NCBI GenBank assembly: GCA_017466375.1
Contig: JAFTUH010000005.1
Span: forward strand, 1-38,766
Source: Clostridia bacterium
GTDB taxonomy: Bacteria > Bacillota > Clostridia > Oscillospirales > CAG-272
Reading direction: 5' to 3'
Length of the DNA stretch: 38,766 nt
Below, piece by piece: positions 23,904 to 31,775 of the stretch. Position 1 is the stretch's first letter. Each line of letters opens with the position of its first letter. The translations under genes were made by a program, and so were the position numbers. The notes under the pieces were generated by a model that worked only from the letters and a program-made list of their open reading frames with translations, was not told where the DNA came from and searched no databases.

Positions 23904-24182
23904 TTACTGCTGCTCCTTGATTGCTGCAAAGCACTCGCTGCAGTATACCGGTCTGTCGTTGCTGGGCTGGAAAGGAACCTTTGCTTCCTTACCGCATCTT
24001 GCGCAAACAGTGGTAAACATCTCTCTCTGCGCCTTGCTTGCGTTCTTGCGTGCATCGCGGCAGTTCTTGCAGCGCTGGGGCTCGTTCTGGAAGCCCTTCT
24101 CTGCGTAGAATTCCTGCTCGCCTGCGGTGAATACGAATTCGTTGCCGCACTCTTTGCACGTCAGAGTCTTGTCCTGGTACAT
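23904..24182 (-). CDS. Double zinc-ribbon protein (CxxC-x17-CxxC)
   Basis: A 92-residue protein with two zinc-binding modules. The first (about 9-42) has CKEC followed by CKNC, as in PF13451-type probable zinc ribbons. The second (about 60-85) is CARC, exactly 17 residues, then CSEC, matching the CxxC-x17-CxxC domain described as TIGR04272. The protein is small, soluble and basic in the middle; such ribbons usually bind nucleic acid or protein partners, but no role is known. GAGGTTT precedes ATG 24182. It lies downstream of the sigma factor gene with 142 bases between, holding a GACGG/CCGTC hairpin without a T run, so cotranscription is possible. Confidence 0.87.
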   Translation of the reverse strand: MYQDKTLTCKECGNEFVFTAGEQEFYAEKGFQNEPQRCKNCRDARKNASKAQREMFTTVCARCGKEAKVPFQPSNDRPVYCSECFAAIKEQQ

Positions 24183-24324
24183 GTTTCAAACCTCGCTAAT
24201 AAAATAGGATAAAATTTTGCCCTCGACGGAGTTCAACCGTCACCTTTGAAATTACAACGCTCTTGCATTAAGCTATTCGGGCTTACATATATAAATGCGG
24301 CTTGCGCGCGCATGAATATCGGAG

Positions 24325-24909
24325 TCAGTCAGAAGAAAGCAAGCCTTTGATCTTAACGCGGATTCGGTACAAAGCGTTGCTTACGGATTTTTCCGTCTTG
24401 TCGACGTGCAGCGCGATCTGCTTCACGGACATACCACTGATATACTGCTCAAATATGCGGTTTTCATAGGGAGAGAGTGCCGCGCGGATCTTTTCGCGCA
24501 AAGCTCCCGTTTCGGAGGCAGACAACAGCTCCGAAAGCGCATCCCGGCCACCCGTCTCCACCACCTCTTTGGATCCGCGGCGCGACACACGCGCTCCTGC
24601 GGACGACTTCCGCCAGAGGGAGACGAGAGAATTGCGGATACAGATTTTTGCATACAGACCGAACGTGATGCCCTTCTTTTCGGGATCGAACGTATTCGCC
24701 GCGCGGTAAAGCGCAAGCCGGGCCTCCTGCTGCAGATCCTGCTCACCGATCGCGGCGCCCTCCGCCATGGCAGCGAAGGAAGGTGCGAACTGTGCACTCA
24801 TGGATTCGATCAGCGGGGCGTACTGCAAGGCAAGCTCCTCAAACGCACTCTGGTCTCCGTCGGCGACTCGCCTGAGGAGGATATCTGCTGCATCCGTCAA
24901 CTTTTCCAC
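24325..24909 (-). CDS. RNA polymerase sigma factor, sigma-70 family (SigH-like)
   Basis: A protein of about 190 residues with sigma region 2 (about 20-105; DLQQEARLALYRAANTFDPEKKGITF) and region 4 (about 142-190; LSPYENRIFEQYISGMSVKQIALHVDKTEKSVSNALYRIR, a helix-turn-helix). No ECF-type anti-sigma partner lies next to it. The region 2 pattern resembles SigH of spore formers, but it is shorter and more diverged. The frame begins with GTG at 24909, but the AAGGTGG that could act as ribosome binding site covers that codon; the TTG three codons later (24900) is better spaced and may be the true start. A strong promoter lies upstream. Confidence 0.85.
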   Translation of the reverse strand: MEKLTDAADILLRRVADGDQSAFEELALQYAPLIESMSAQFAPSFAAMAEGAAIGEQDLQQEARLALYRAANTFDPEKKGITFGLYAKICIRNSLVSLWRKSSAGARVSRRGSKEVVETGGRDALSELLSASETGALREKIRAALSPYENRIFEQYISGMSVKQIALHVDKTEKSVSNALYRIRVKIKGLLSSD

Positions 24910-24936
24910 CTTAAATCTTTACAGATTTATGAATAC

Positions 24937-24964
24937 ATTATATCATATAATACAGATTTGTCAA
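24937..24964 (-). promoter_or_regulatory. Sigma-A promoter of the sigma factor gene
   Basis: A perfect TTGACA (24964-24959), 16-base spacer and perfect TATAAT (24942-24937) on the minus strand. This is one of the strongest promoters in the window. Confidence 0.85.
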
Positions 24965-25082
24965 TACTTAACGAAAAATTTTTTTATTTTTGTGATATTT
25001 TGTGCGTCACATCACCTAACATACGTGAAAATGTGTGCGCATCCGTCATGATTCGTACATTTTCGATGTGAAATATTCATCA

Positions 25083-25658
25083 TTATTCGAAAATATAGTT
25101 CACATCTCCGCTGAGCAGCGCGAGGATTCCGCGGTAAATGATCTCCGGCTTATCGGCAAAATTGCGGGTCACGCGGTCGAGCTTACGGCGGTCGTCGAGG
25201 CGCAGATCGACACTGAAGACCTTCCCGTTTTTGTCCTTGATGGAGCAGTGATACATGAACCCGTCACCCTGCGGCTCATAGCTCTGATCGACCGTAGCGC
25301 CAAGCCGTTTCAGCGAGAGATGGCGCAGCGCGCTTCGTTCGCCCTGTTCGCGCACGGTAATCATGAGGCTCTCGCCAAGCACGTGTGCGATCTCACGACC
25401 GGTCGCAGTGATCTCAAACATCTCCTCGTCCTTGTCCTCCTCAGCGAGGTGGAGCTGTGCCGCATCCTCCTCGGCGCGGGCGATATGACCGGCATCGAGA
25501 AGCTGGAAAAAGCAATCCGCAAAGTCGAAAAAACGCACGATGCCGTCCTGCACAACAATCGAGCCGAGCGTGTTGTAATCGAGCGGATACCCGATCTTAT
25601 CGAGCAGGAACAGAATAAAGATTTTTATCTCGTTTTTATCCCGAAGCGGGGTAGGCAT
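25083..25658 (-). CDS. DUF4364 family protein
   Basis: A 191-residue protein of the DUF4364 family (PF14277), found mainly in Clostridia and of unknown function. The N-terminal half (about 8-95) has a winged-helix-like pattern with IKIFILFLLDKIGYPLDYNTLGSIV; the C-terminal half begins with YEPQGDGFMYHCSIKD. This suggests a regulator, but no DNA-binding evidence exists here. ATG 25658 has an AGGAG site; the frame stays open upstream through the terminator of the peptide-binding protein and is not used. The gene stands between that terminator and the sigma factor promoter, and no promoter of its own was recognised. Confidence 0.82.
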   Translation of the reverse strand: MPTPLRDKNEIKIFILFLLDKIGYPLDYNTLGSIVVQDGIVRFFDFADCFFQLLDAGHIARAEEDAAQLHLAEEDKDEEMFEITATGREIAHVLGESLMITVREQGERSALRHLSLKRLGATVDQSYEPQGDGFMYHCSIKDKNGKVFSVDLRLDDRRKLDRVTRNFADKPEIIYRGILALLSGDVNYIFE

Positions 25659-25698
25659 ATGCGGTCTCCTTTCGCGATCTGATTTGTATTTACGGGAG

Positions 25699-25733
25699 AA
25701 AAAGAGATGCCGCATGGTGAAATGCGACATCTC
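25699..25733 (-). terminator. Terminator of the peptide-binding lipoprotein gene
   Basis: GAGATGCCGCAT (25704-25715) pairs with ATGCGACATCTC (25722-25733); in the minus-strand RNA this is a 12-pair stem with one G-U pair, followed by TTTTT at 25703-25699. Confidence 0.85.
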
Positions 25734-25754
25734 CTGTACGTCAGATTTCGGGTA

Positions 25755-27506
25755 TTATTCCTCTTCCTCACCGCCGGCGGGAGTCGCCTCAACGGGAAGA
25801 TATGCGGTGTAGTTCTTGAGCTTCATTCTCGTGAACACTCTCGTTGCGTAGTAGGAAGATTTGTAGCCGGAGAGATCGTCGTGAATGAGGTATGCATCCT
25901 GCAAAAAGACGAGCGGAACGATCGGCATATCTTCAAGCAGCATCTTCTCGGCGTTGTGCAGAATCGCAGCACGGGCAGCAGCATTATCCTCAGCCTGCGC
26001 CTGCTCGATCAGTGCGTCGTACGCCTCGTTTGCATAGCCGGTAACGTGACCGAACAGGTCATACGTCTCGGAATTCATATCCACACCGTTGCCGGAGAAC
26101 TCCAGTGCAAACGGAGCGAGTGCGGAGAATGCGTCGGGCGTGAGCATCTGCATATCGATACCGATTACATCGAAGTCACCGGAGGTATACTTCTCCGTAA
26201 ACGTATCGTAGTACATAACCTTCTCGTCATCGTCAACCTGTACGGGCTGTACCTCTTTGATCTTCACCGTGAAGCCGAGGCTTTCCCAAACGCCCTTGAC
26301 GTACTGTGCGATCGCACGGTCAACCTCGTTCGGGCGGATGGAGATGGTGAAGGAGCCGCTCGTGACGCCTGCCTCTTTCAGGAGAGCCTGTGCGCCTGCG
26401 ACGTCCGCGGAGGTATTCAGAATCGAGCCGCCTGCCTCGCGGAAGGAGGTGCCTCTCTTCGTCTCAAAGACGCCGTACGGGATCAGACCGGTAGCCGCCT
26501 TTGCGTATGTAACGATATTGACAATCTCATTTCTATCGATTGCCATGGAAAGTGCCTTGCGGACACGGGCATCGGAGAAGAGCTTGTTGTTCGTATTGAA
26601 ATAGTACGTGTGCGTAGCCATCTCGTCGGTGATCGTTGCCTGCTTCTTGTATGCGGCGCGCTTTGCCAGCGGGATCTCGTCCAGATAGAAGAGCTCGCCT
26701 GCCTCAAACTTGGCAAGCTGTGCCTCCGCATCACCGTAGGAATAGTTCGTTACCAGACGGTACGGAATTACGTACTTATCGACAGCCTCTTTCTTCTCGG
26801 AATCGGTGAAGTAGTAGTTGTTGCGGTCCAGGCGGAGACTCTCGCCCTTGCCCATTACCTTGATAGCGAACGGACCATTCGTGATGATGTTGGCAGCCGC
26901 CTTACCGAAATGCTCCTCACGGGACACGAGATCCTCACGCAGCGGAACAAGTGCCGCAGAAGCGGTGGCCGTAAAGAATGCATCGATATCCGGCTTCTCA
27001 TCAAAGTTTACCTGCAGGACGTAAACGTCGACTGCGGAAACGCCGAGGTCATCGACGGACATATCGCCGAGCTTGATATCGCGTGCGTTGGTGATGTCGT
27101 ACAGCAGGGCTGCAGCCTCGCTCTTGAAATCGGGGTCGAGGATGCGCTTCCACGCGTACACGAAGTCCTGTGCCTGTACGGTACGGCCGTCAGACCACTT
27201 GGTGGACTCCAGCGTAATGAGCAGATACCAGCCGTCCTCGTCGTTGCCGCGGAGCTCGTACTTCTTCATCAGGGCCTTTTCCCACTTACCCTTTGCATTC
27301 AGGTTCGTGAGACCTTCGTAGATCAGATCGTAGATCTTGACCATTGCGTTATCGTTATAGTGAAGCGCCGGATCCAGATCCGTCAGCTCCGTTGCCAGAT
27401 AGACATCAATAATCATGCCTTTGTTGTCGCCTTCGATCGTGGTACAGCTGACCAAAGCCGTCAAAAGCATTACAGCGCAAAGCAGCAGGGACAGAACTCG
27501 TTTCAT
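25755..27506 (-). CDS. Oligopeptide-type ABC transporter substrate-binding lipoprotein
   Basis: This 583-residue extracellular binding protein belongs to family 5 (OppA/DppA type). It has a lipoprotein signal peptide with the lipobox L18-V-S-C21, so the mature protein is lipid-anchored at C21. Family segments include DLDPALHYNDNAMVKIYDLIYEGL near the N-terminus, TKWSDGRTVQAQDFVYAWKRILDP and FSDARVRKALSMAIDRNEIVN. The tail is acidic (GGEEEE). It should bind peptides or a similar ligand for import, but no permease or ATPase gene lies next to it, so it is an orphan that may share a transporter or act as a sensor. GAGGAGGA precedes the ATG. Confidence 0.93.
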   Translation of the reverse strand: MKRVLSLLLCAVMLLTALVSCTTIEGDNKGMIIDVYLATELTDLDPALHYNDNAMVKIYDLIYEGLTNLNAKGKWEKALMKKYELRGNDEDGWYLLITLESTKWSDGRTVQAQDFVYAWKRILDPDFKSEAAALLYDITNARDIKLGDMSVDDLGVSAVDVYVLQVNFDEKPDIDAFFTATASAALVPLREDLVSREEHFGKAAANIITNGPFAIKVMGKGESLRLDRNNYYFTDSEKKEAVDKYVIPYRLVTNYSYGDAEAQLAKFEAGELFYLDEIPLAKRAAYKKQATITDEMATHTYYFNTNNKLFSDARVRKALSMAIDRNEIVNIVTYAKAATGLIPYGVFETKRGTSFREAGGSILNTSADVAGAQALLKEAGVTSGSFTISIRPNEVDRAIAQYVKGVWESLGFTVKIKEVQPVQVDDDEKVMYYDTFTEKYTSGDFDVIGIDMQMLTPDAFSALAPFALEFSGNGVDMNSETYDLFGHVTGYANEAYDALIEQAQAEDNAAARAAILHNAEKMLLEDMPIVPLVFLQDAYLIHDDLSGYKSSYYATRVFTRMKLKNYTAYLPVEATPAGGEEEE

Positions 27507-27584
27507 GGTATGGAATCATCCTCCTCGTGGTAAAAAGCGGTAGCGGCACGCTGACAGAGACACTCGTGCACAATACTTCGTTAT

Positions 27585-27613
27585 ATTATATCATCTTTAG
27601 CGCGCAGAATCAA
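27585..27613 (-). promoter_or_regulatory. Sigma-A promoter of the peptide-binding lipoprotein gene
   Basis: TTGATT (27613-27608), a 17-base spacer and a perfect TATAAT (27590-27585) on the minus strand, about 80 bases upstream of the ATG. Confidence 0.7.
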
Positions 27614-27713
27614 CAGCGTATTTTCGAAAAAGCGAAAGTTTCGGACAGATGCACAATATTTTTATTGAAAATTTGGCGATTTTAACAGGTTTTTGCCTTT
27701 CAAACGCGTCTTA

Positions 27714-27744
27714 TGCATACCACCGCGCGGCAGGGGCATACTGA
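27714..27744 (+). promoter_or_regulatory. Forespore-type (sigma-F/sigma-G) promoter of gpr
   Basis: TGCATA (27714-27719), a 17-base spacer and CATACTGA (27737-27744), close to the sigma-G consensus TGaATA and CATACTA; a sigma-F reading is also possible with GG before the -10. It lies 32 bases before the gpr ATG, and in Bacillus gpr is known to be read by these two forespore sigma factors. Confidence 0.6.
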
Positions 27745-27776
27745 AATCAAGAATCCGACGTAAAAAGGAGCACAAT

Positions 27777-28661
27777 ATGGAAAATTACGGAAGAACAGAT
27801 CTTGCGTGCGAGATGCCGAAAGGAGCAGACGGACGGGGTGTTCACGCCCGTTGGGACACGCGCTACGGGATCGACACGGAGATCACCGTGATCACGCCCG
27901 GTGTCGGCGAGGAGGAAACAGGCAGACGCGCCGGACGGTACGCCACCCTGCACTGCGGAAAGATCTGGCTGCTCGACAAGGAGGAAAGCGCACGGGCGGC
28001 AAAAGCGACTGCGGCAGTTCTCTCCTCTTTCCTGAAGGAAGCAACGGGCGAGGTGCCCGGGCACGGATGCTCCGTTCTGATCGCGGGGCTGGGCAACCGA
28101 TTCATCACCCCCGATTCGATCGGTCCGCGCACGGCGGATCTCGTAACGGTGACGCGGCACGCTGCCGGAGAAGAATATCTCCCCGCCATCCTCGGCTGTG
28201 CAAGCGTTTCCGCCATCTCGCCGGGCGTGCTCGGACAGACGGGAATTGAAGCCGCCGAGCTTGTTGCGGATGCGGCACGTGCTGCGGGAGCCAAGGCTGT
28301 CATCGCCGTGGATGCGCTTGCCGCACGCTCGACGAAGCGGCTCGCCGCCACGATTCAGATAGCGGACACAGGCATCCAGCCGGGCTCGGGTATCGGCAAT
28401 CACCGCGCCGCGATCACAAAAGAAACGTGCGGTGTGCCCGTGATTGCACTCGGCGTACCGACGGTGGTGGATTCCTCCACACTCGTCTGGGACGCTTTGG
28501 AGAAGGCGGGCATCGACTCCCCCTGCGAGGAGCTGATCCGCGTACTGGAGGAAGGGCGCAGCTACATCGTCTCCCCGAAGGAGAGCGATCGGATCGCGGA
28601 TACGGTATCCGCCCTGCTCGCCTGCGCGCTGAACCGGCTCTTCACCCCCGCGCTTCTGTGA
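27777..28661 (+). CDS. gpr: Spore germination protease GPR
   Basis: This 294-residue protease degrades small acid-soluble spore proteins during germination; it is made as a zymogen in the forespore. It carries the RTDLACEM start typical of the family (residues 6-13), LIAGLGNRFITPDSIGP, VSAISPGVLGQTGIEA and AVDALAARSTKRLAATIQI. ATG 27777 has AGGAG six bases upstream; the frame is open further back to 27693 but would swallow the promoter and ribosome binding site. It is slightly shorter than Bacillus GPR (about 370), as is usual in Clostridia. spoIIP follows after 61 bases, the same order as in Bacillus. Confidence 0.95.
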   Translation: MENYGRTDLACEMPKGADGRGVHARWDTRYGIDTEITVITPGVGEEETGRRAGRYATLHCGKIWLLDKEESARAAKATAAVLSSFLKEATGEVPGHGCSVLIAGLGNRFITPDSIGPRTADLVTVTRHAAGEEYLPAILGCASVSAISPGVLGQTGIEAAELVADAARAAGAKAVIAVDALAARSTKRLAATIQIADTGIQPGSGIGNHRAAITKETCGVPVIALGVPTVVDSSTLVWDALEKAGIDSPCEELIRVLEEGRSYIVSPKESDRIADTVSALLACALNRLFTPALL

Positions 28662-28722
28662 GCATACGGATGCCGGCAGACGCATATATATAAGACAAAA
28701 AGGACAGGCAAAGGAGATCGCC

Positions 28723-29949
28723 ATGACCGATAAAACCGCTCAGAAATACGCGGGCATCCCGCCCAATACGGAGTGCCGCGCGCTCGTTCCGTACGTACCG
28801 CCGAACGATGTGGGCAAAAGATCGCCCGGCACACGTCTTCTCACGTTCGTCTGCGCGATCTGCTGCCTGTTCTCACTGATGCTCGTATTCGTAAATGTGA
28901 TGCTGACGACGGACAACGTAACCCCCGCGGACGTCTTCTTGCGCCTCGCGGAGAGCGCTTTTCTCGGCATGGCAGAGATCACCCCCGTACAGCAGGCAGA
29001 CGTGCCATCCTTCCCCGTCACCGATCCGTCGGAGAGCGCGGAAACGGACAGCGCGCTTTCGCCTGCCGTACCGCCTGACACCTCATCCGACACGGATACG
29101 GACAATCCGCCCGTACAAAACGAGCCGACATACCCGATCGAGGCAGCGGACGTCAGCTGCGGCGGTGATGTGTACGCGCTCTACAACGAAACCGCCTACG
29201 AGCCGGATCTTGCGGCACTGCTCAAAGCGCCGCTGACGCTGTCCCCGCAAACAGCAGACGCCCCGTACATTCTGATTATCCACACGCACGGCACGGAGGC
29301 ATACACCGCCGCAGGTACGGATACATACACAGCCGAGGACACGTTCCGCTCGACGGATATGGCAGAGAACGTCGTCGCCGTCGGTGCGGTCATGGCGGAA
29401 TATTTTGAATCCGCAGGCATCCCGACCGTCCATGTGACGGAGATGTTCGACGCGGTCTCCTACACGGATTCATACGCCCTTGCCGCCGAAGCGATCCGCG
29501 CGTATCTCGCAAAATATCCGTCCATACAGATCGTGCTGGACGTGCACCGCGACTCGATCATCCGTACGGACAATACAAAAATCCGTCCCGTGACAACGAT
29601 CGGCGGCGAGGACGTCGCGCAGTTCATGATCGTTGCGGGAACGGATTACAAAGGGGCAAATCACCCGTACTGGCGGGAAAATCTTTCCTTCGCCCTGAAG
29701 ATTCAGGAAAATCTGATCGAAAGTGCTCCGCATTTTGCACGTGCGATCAATCTGCGCGGTGCCGCCTTCAATCAGCAGTACACGAAGGGATCGCTTCTTC
29801 TGGAGATCGGCTCGTGCGGCAACACACTTGAGGAAGCAAAGCGCGCGGGGAAGCTGGCAGCACAGGCGATCGCGACGGTTTTGAAGGAATCGGGACAGAC
29901 GAAACGCCCGATCACACTCACGGCATCGTTTGCACCGCGCGCGGATTAA
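28723..29949 (+). CDS. spoIIP: Stage II sporulation protein P
   Basis: This 408-residue protein is the amidase/endopeptidase part of the DMP complex that thins septal peptidoglycan to drive engulfment. It has a cytoplasmic N-terminus, a membrane anchor (about 38-62), a Pro/Ser/Thr/Asp-rich linker (about 95-140) and the catalytic domain from about 180, with H187-T-H189 in LIIHTHGTEAY, H275 in VLDVHRDSI and E361 in GSLLLEIGSCGN, the pattern of zinc amidases. GGAG precedes the ATG. It is in an operon with gpr, and its end overlaps the convergent HAD gene by 4 bases. Confidence 0.96.
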   Translation: MTDKTAQKYAGIPPNTECRALVPYVPPNDVGKRSPGTRLLTFVCAICCLFSLMLVFVNVMLTTDNVTPADVFLRLAESAFLGMAEITPVQQADVPSFPVTDPSESAETDSALSPAVPPDTSSDTDTDNPPVQNEPTYPIEAADVSCGGDVYALYNETAYEPDLAALLKAPLTLSPQTADAPYILIIHTHGTEAYTAAGTDTYTAEDTFRSTDMAENVVAVGAVMAEYFESAGIPTVHVTEMFDAVSYTDSYALAAEAIRAYLAKYPSIQIVLDVHRDSIIRTDNTKIRPVTTIGGEDVAQFMIVAGTDYKGANHPYWRENLSFALKIQENLIESAPHFARAINLRGAAFNQQYTKGSLLLEIGSCGNTLEEAKRAGKLAAQAIATVLKESGQTKRPITLTASFAPRAD

Positions 29950-30776
29950 CCGAACAGGAGCGCATCTGCCTCCGCGAGGCTTTCAAGCACCATATCGGGG
30001 CGCATGGATTCCTCCGTTGCCTCGACATCTGCCATCGTGCTCTCCCCCGTAAGAACGAGCGCGGCGGTGATTCCGTGCCGTTTACCCGTGGCGATATCCG
30101 TATAGATACGGTCGCCGAAAATGCACATATCCGCACGGTCCACGCCCGTGATCTCGCAGATCATCTCTGCCGTTTCGGGATACGGCTTGCCGAAATACGT
30201 AGGCGTTACGCCCGTAGAAGCCGTGACCGCCGCGGCGATCGCACCGCTGTCGGGGATGAATCCCGTCTCGGTCGGGCAGTTGAAATCGGGATGCGTACAC
30301 AGATACTCCGCACCGGCACGGATATTCTCACACGCGATGCTCAGCTTCTCGTAAGTAAGCGTCGTATCAAAGCTCGTGACGACAACGTCCGCCCGTGCAT
30401 CGGGATCGGTGAGCTCGCCCTTGCGGTCACAGATCATCGGAACGCCCGCACGGGAAAACTCATCCCACAGCTCGGGCGTACCGAGCAGATAGACCTTCTT
30501 GCCCTGACGGTTTCTCGTGAGGAATGCGGCCGTCACGTCGCCCGACGTCATGATCTCGCCCTCGCGCGGATCAAACCCGAGACGGGCAAGTTTTGCGTAA
30601 TAATACGTTTTTGAATGGGAGGCGTTGTTCGTGAAAAACAGGACACGCTTCCCGTTTTCTCTGAGTTTGCCTATAAAGCTGACGGCAAACGGAAACGGCA
30701 CGCCGCCGAGATAGATCGTTCCGTCCATATCGAAGATGAACAGCTGTTTTGCGGCAAGGATTTCTTTCGGATTCAT
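29946..30776 (-). CDS. HAD-IIA family sugar/aryl phosphatase (NagD-like)
   Basis: A 276-residue cytoplasmic phosphatase of HAD subfamily IIA. The nucleophile and acid/base are D16 and D18 in FDMDGTIYLGG; then FFTNNASHS (motif II), the IIA cap domain, a FGKPYPETAEMI segment with the motif III lysine, and the metal-binding CIFGDRIYTDIATG. Likely substrates are sugar phosphates, nucleotides or phosphoglycolate; the family is promiscuous. GGAGG precedes ATG 30776. It is convergent with spoIIP, overlapping it by 4 bases with no terminator between, and divergent from coaW. Confidence 0.9.
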   Translation of the reverse strand: MNPKEILAAKQLFIFDMDGTIYLGGVPFPFAVSFIGKLRENGKRVLFFTNNASHSKTYYYAKLARLGFDPREGEIMTSGDVTAAFLTRNRQGKKVYLLGTPELWDEFSRAGVPMICDRKGELTDPDARADVVVTSFDTTLTYEKLSIACENIRAGAEYLCTHPDFNCPTETGFIPDSGAIAAAVTASTGVTPTYFGKPYPETAEMICEITGVDRADMCIFGDRIYTDIATGKRHGITAALVLTGESTMADVEATEESMRPDMVLESLAEADALLFG

Positions 30777-30808
30777 AGTTGCCTCCTACGGTAATTCTGT
30801 AAAAATGA

Positions 30809-30837
30809 TTGCTTTTATATAAAAAATATGGTATACT
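30809..30837 (+). promoter_or_regulatory. Promoter of coaW
   Basis: TTGCTT (30809-30814), a 17-base spacer and TATACT (30832-30837), 36 bases before the ATG. The -10 lies inside a short inverted repeat TATAC-TGTT-GTATA, which might be an operator. Confidence 0.65.
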
Positions 30838-30873
30838 GTTGTATAATCCGATCCCCCATCAAGGAGGTTTACC

Positions 30874-31722
30874 ATGAGTTCCCATGTGATTATCGGCATC
30901 GACGTCGGCGGAAGCACGACAAAAATCGGCGGATTTGACCTGACGGGCGGCAAGCGCCGTCTGATCGAACCGCTTTTCGTGCGCGCGACCGATCCGATCA
31001 CGTCCATCTACGGCGCGTTCGGCAAGTTCACCGATCTGAACGGACTTGCCCTTACCGATATTGAAAAAGTGATGATCACCGGCGTCGGCTCGTCCTACGT
31101 CCAGCGCCCGATCTATTCCCTGCCGTGCGAGGTCACGCCCGAATTCCGCTGTATCGGTCTGGGCGGACTGTATCTTTCCGGACTGGACCGTGCCATCGTT
31201 GCAAGTCTCGGCACGGGGACCGCACTCGTCCACGCGGAACGCGGATGCGCTCCGCAGTATCTGGGAGGCACGGGTGTCGGCGGCGGTACGCTGATGGGCC
31301 TTGCCAAAAAAATGCTCGGCATGGAGAATCTCGACCACATCGAAGAGCTTGCCCGTGAGGGGGACCTCTCCCGGGTGGATCTGAAGATCAGCGATCTGAC
31401 GAAGCAGGACATCGTGCCCGGTTTTTCGGATCAGATGACGGCGTCCAACTTCGCAAACGTGAGCGACATCACGACGAAATCCGATATTGCCCTCGGCATT
31501 ATCAATCTTGTCTTCGAGACGATCGGCATGGTGGCAATCTTCGCCGCACGCAATCATCACGTCAAGGATATCGTCCTGACGGGCAATCTGACGAGCGTAG
31601 AGCGTGCGCCTGAGGTATTCGGCACACTGAACAAGATGTTCGACATGAACTTCATGATTCCGGAGCGTTCGCAGTTCGGTCCCGTGATCGGTGCCGCGCT
31701 GTCGGGATGCTCGGCAAAGTAA
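30874..31722 (+). CDS. coaW: Type II pantothenate kinase
   Basis: This 282-residue kinase of the ASKHA fold phosphorylates pantothenate in the first step of coenzyme A synthesis. Phosphate-binding motifs are GIDVGGSTTKIGGF (about residues 8-21), ITGVGSSYV, and SLGTGTALVHAE with GGTGVGGGTLMGL. The adenosine motif is IVLTGNLTS. Type II enzymes are usually not inhibited by CoA. AAGGAGG precedes ATG 30874. The gene is monocistronic, with its own promoter and a bidirectional terminator. Bacterial type II kinases occur in staphylococci, bacilli and many Clostridia. Confidence 0.93.
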   Translation: MSSHVIIGIDVGGSTTKIGGFDLTGGKRRLIEPLFVRATDPITSIYGAFGKFTDLNGLALTDIEKVMITGVGSSYVQRPIYSLPCEVTPEFRCIGLGGLYLSGLDRAIVASLGTGTALVHAERGCAPQYLGGTGVGGGTLMGLAKKMLGMENLDHIEELAREGDLSRVDLKISDLTKQDIVPGFSDQMTASNFANVSDITTKSDIALGIINLVFETIGMVAIFAARNHHVKDIVLTGNLTSVERAPEVFGTLNKMFDMNFMIPERSQFGPVIGAALSGCSAK

Positions 31723-31734
31723 CAAAAGACATAC

Positions 31735-31762
31735 AAAAACGGTGGAAATTCCCACCGTTTTT
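31735..31762. terminator. Bidirectional terminator between coaW and hom
   Basis: AAAAACGGTGG (31735-31745) pairs with CCACCGTTTTT (31752-31762), 11 pairs with a 6-base loop, followed by more T residues. It sits between convergent genes. Confidence 0.9.
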
Positions 31763-31775
31763 TGTTTTGCATCAA

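Noticed and set aside
22642-24108. 488-codon plus-strand frame across rlmB and the zinc-ribbon gene
   Set aside because: Overlaps two supported genes and a terminator on the other strand and shows no domain.
25027-25064. GAAAATGT/ACATTTTC inverted repeat between DUF4364 and sigma factor genes as a terminator
   Set aside because: The stem is short with a 22-base loop and no T run follows on the minus strand.
25707-27533. 608-codon plus-strand frame opposite the peptide-binding protein gene
   Set aside because: Shadow of a conserved lipoprotein gene; it runs through that gene's terminator and promoter side.
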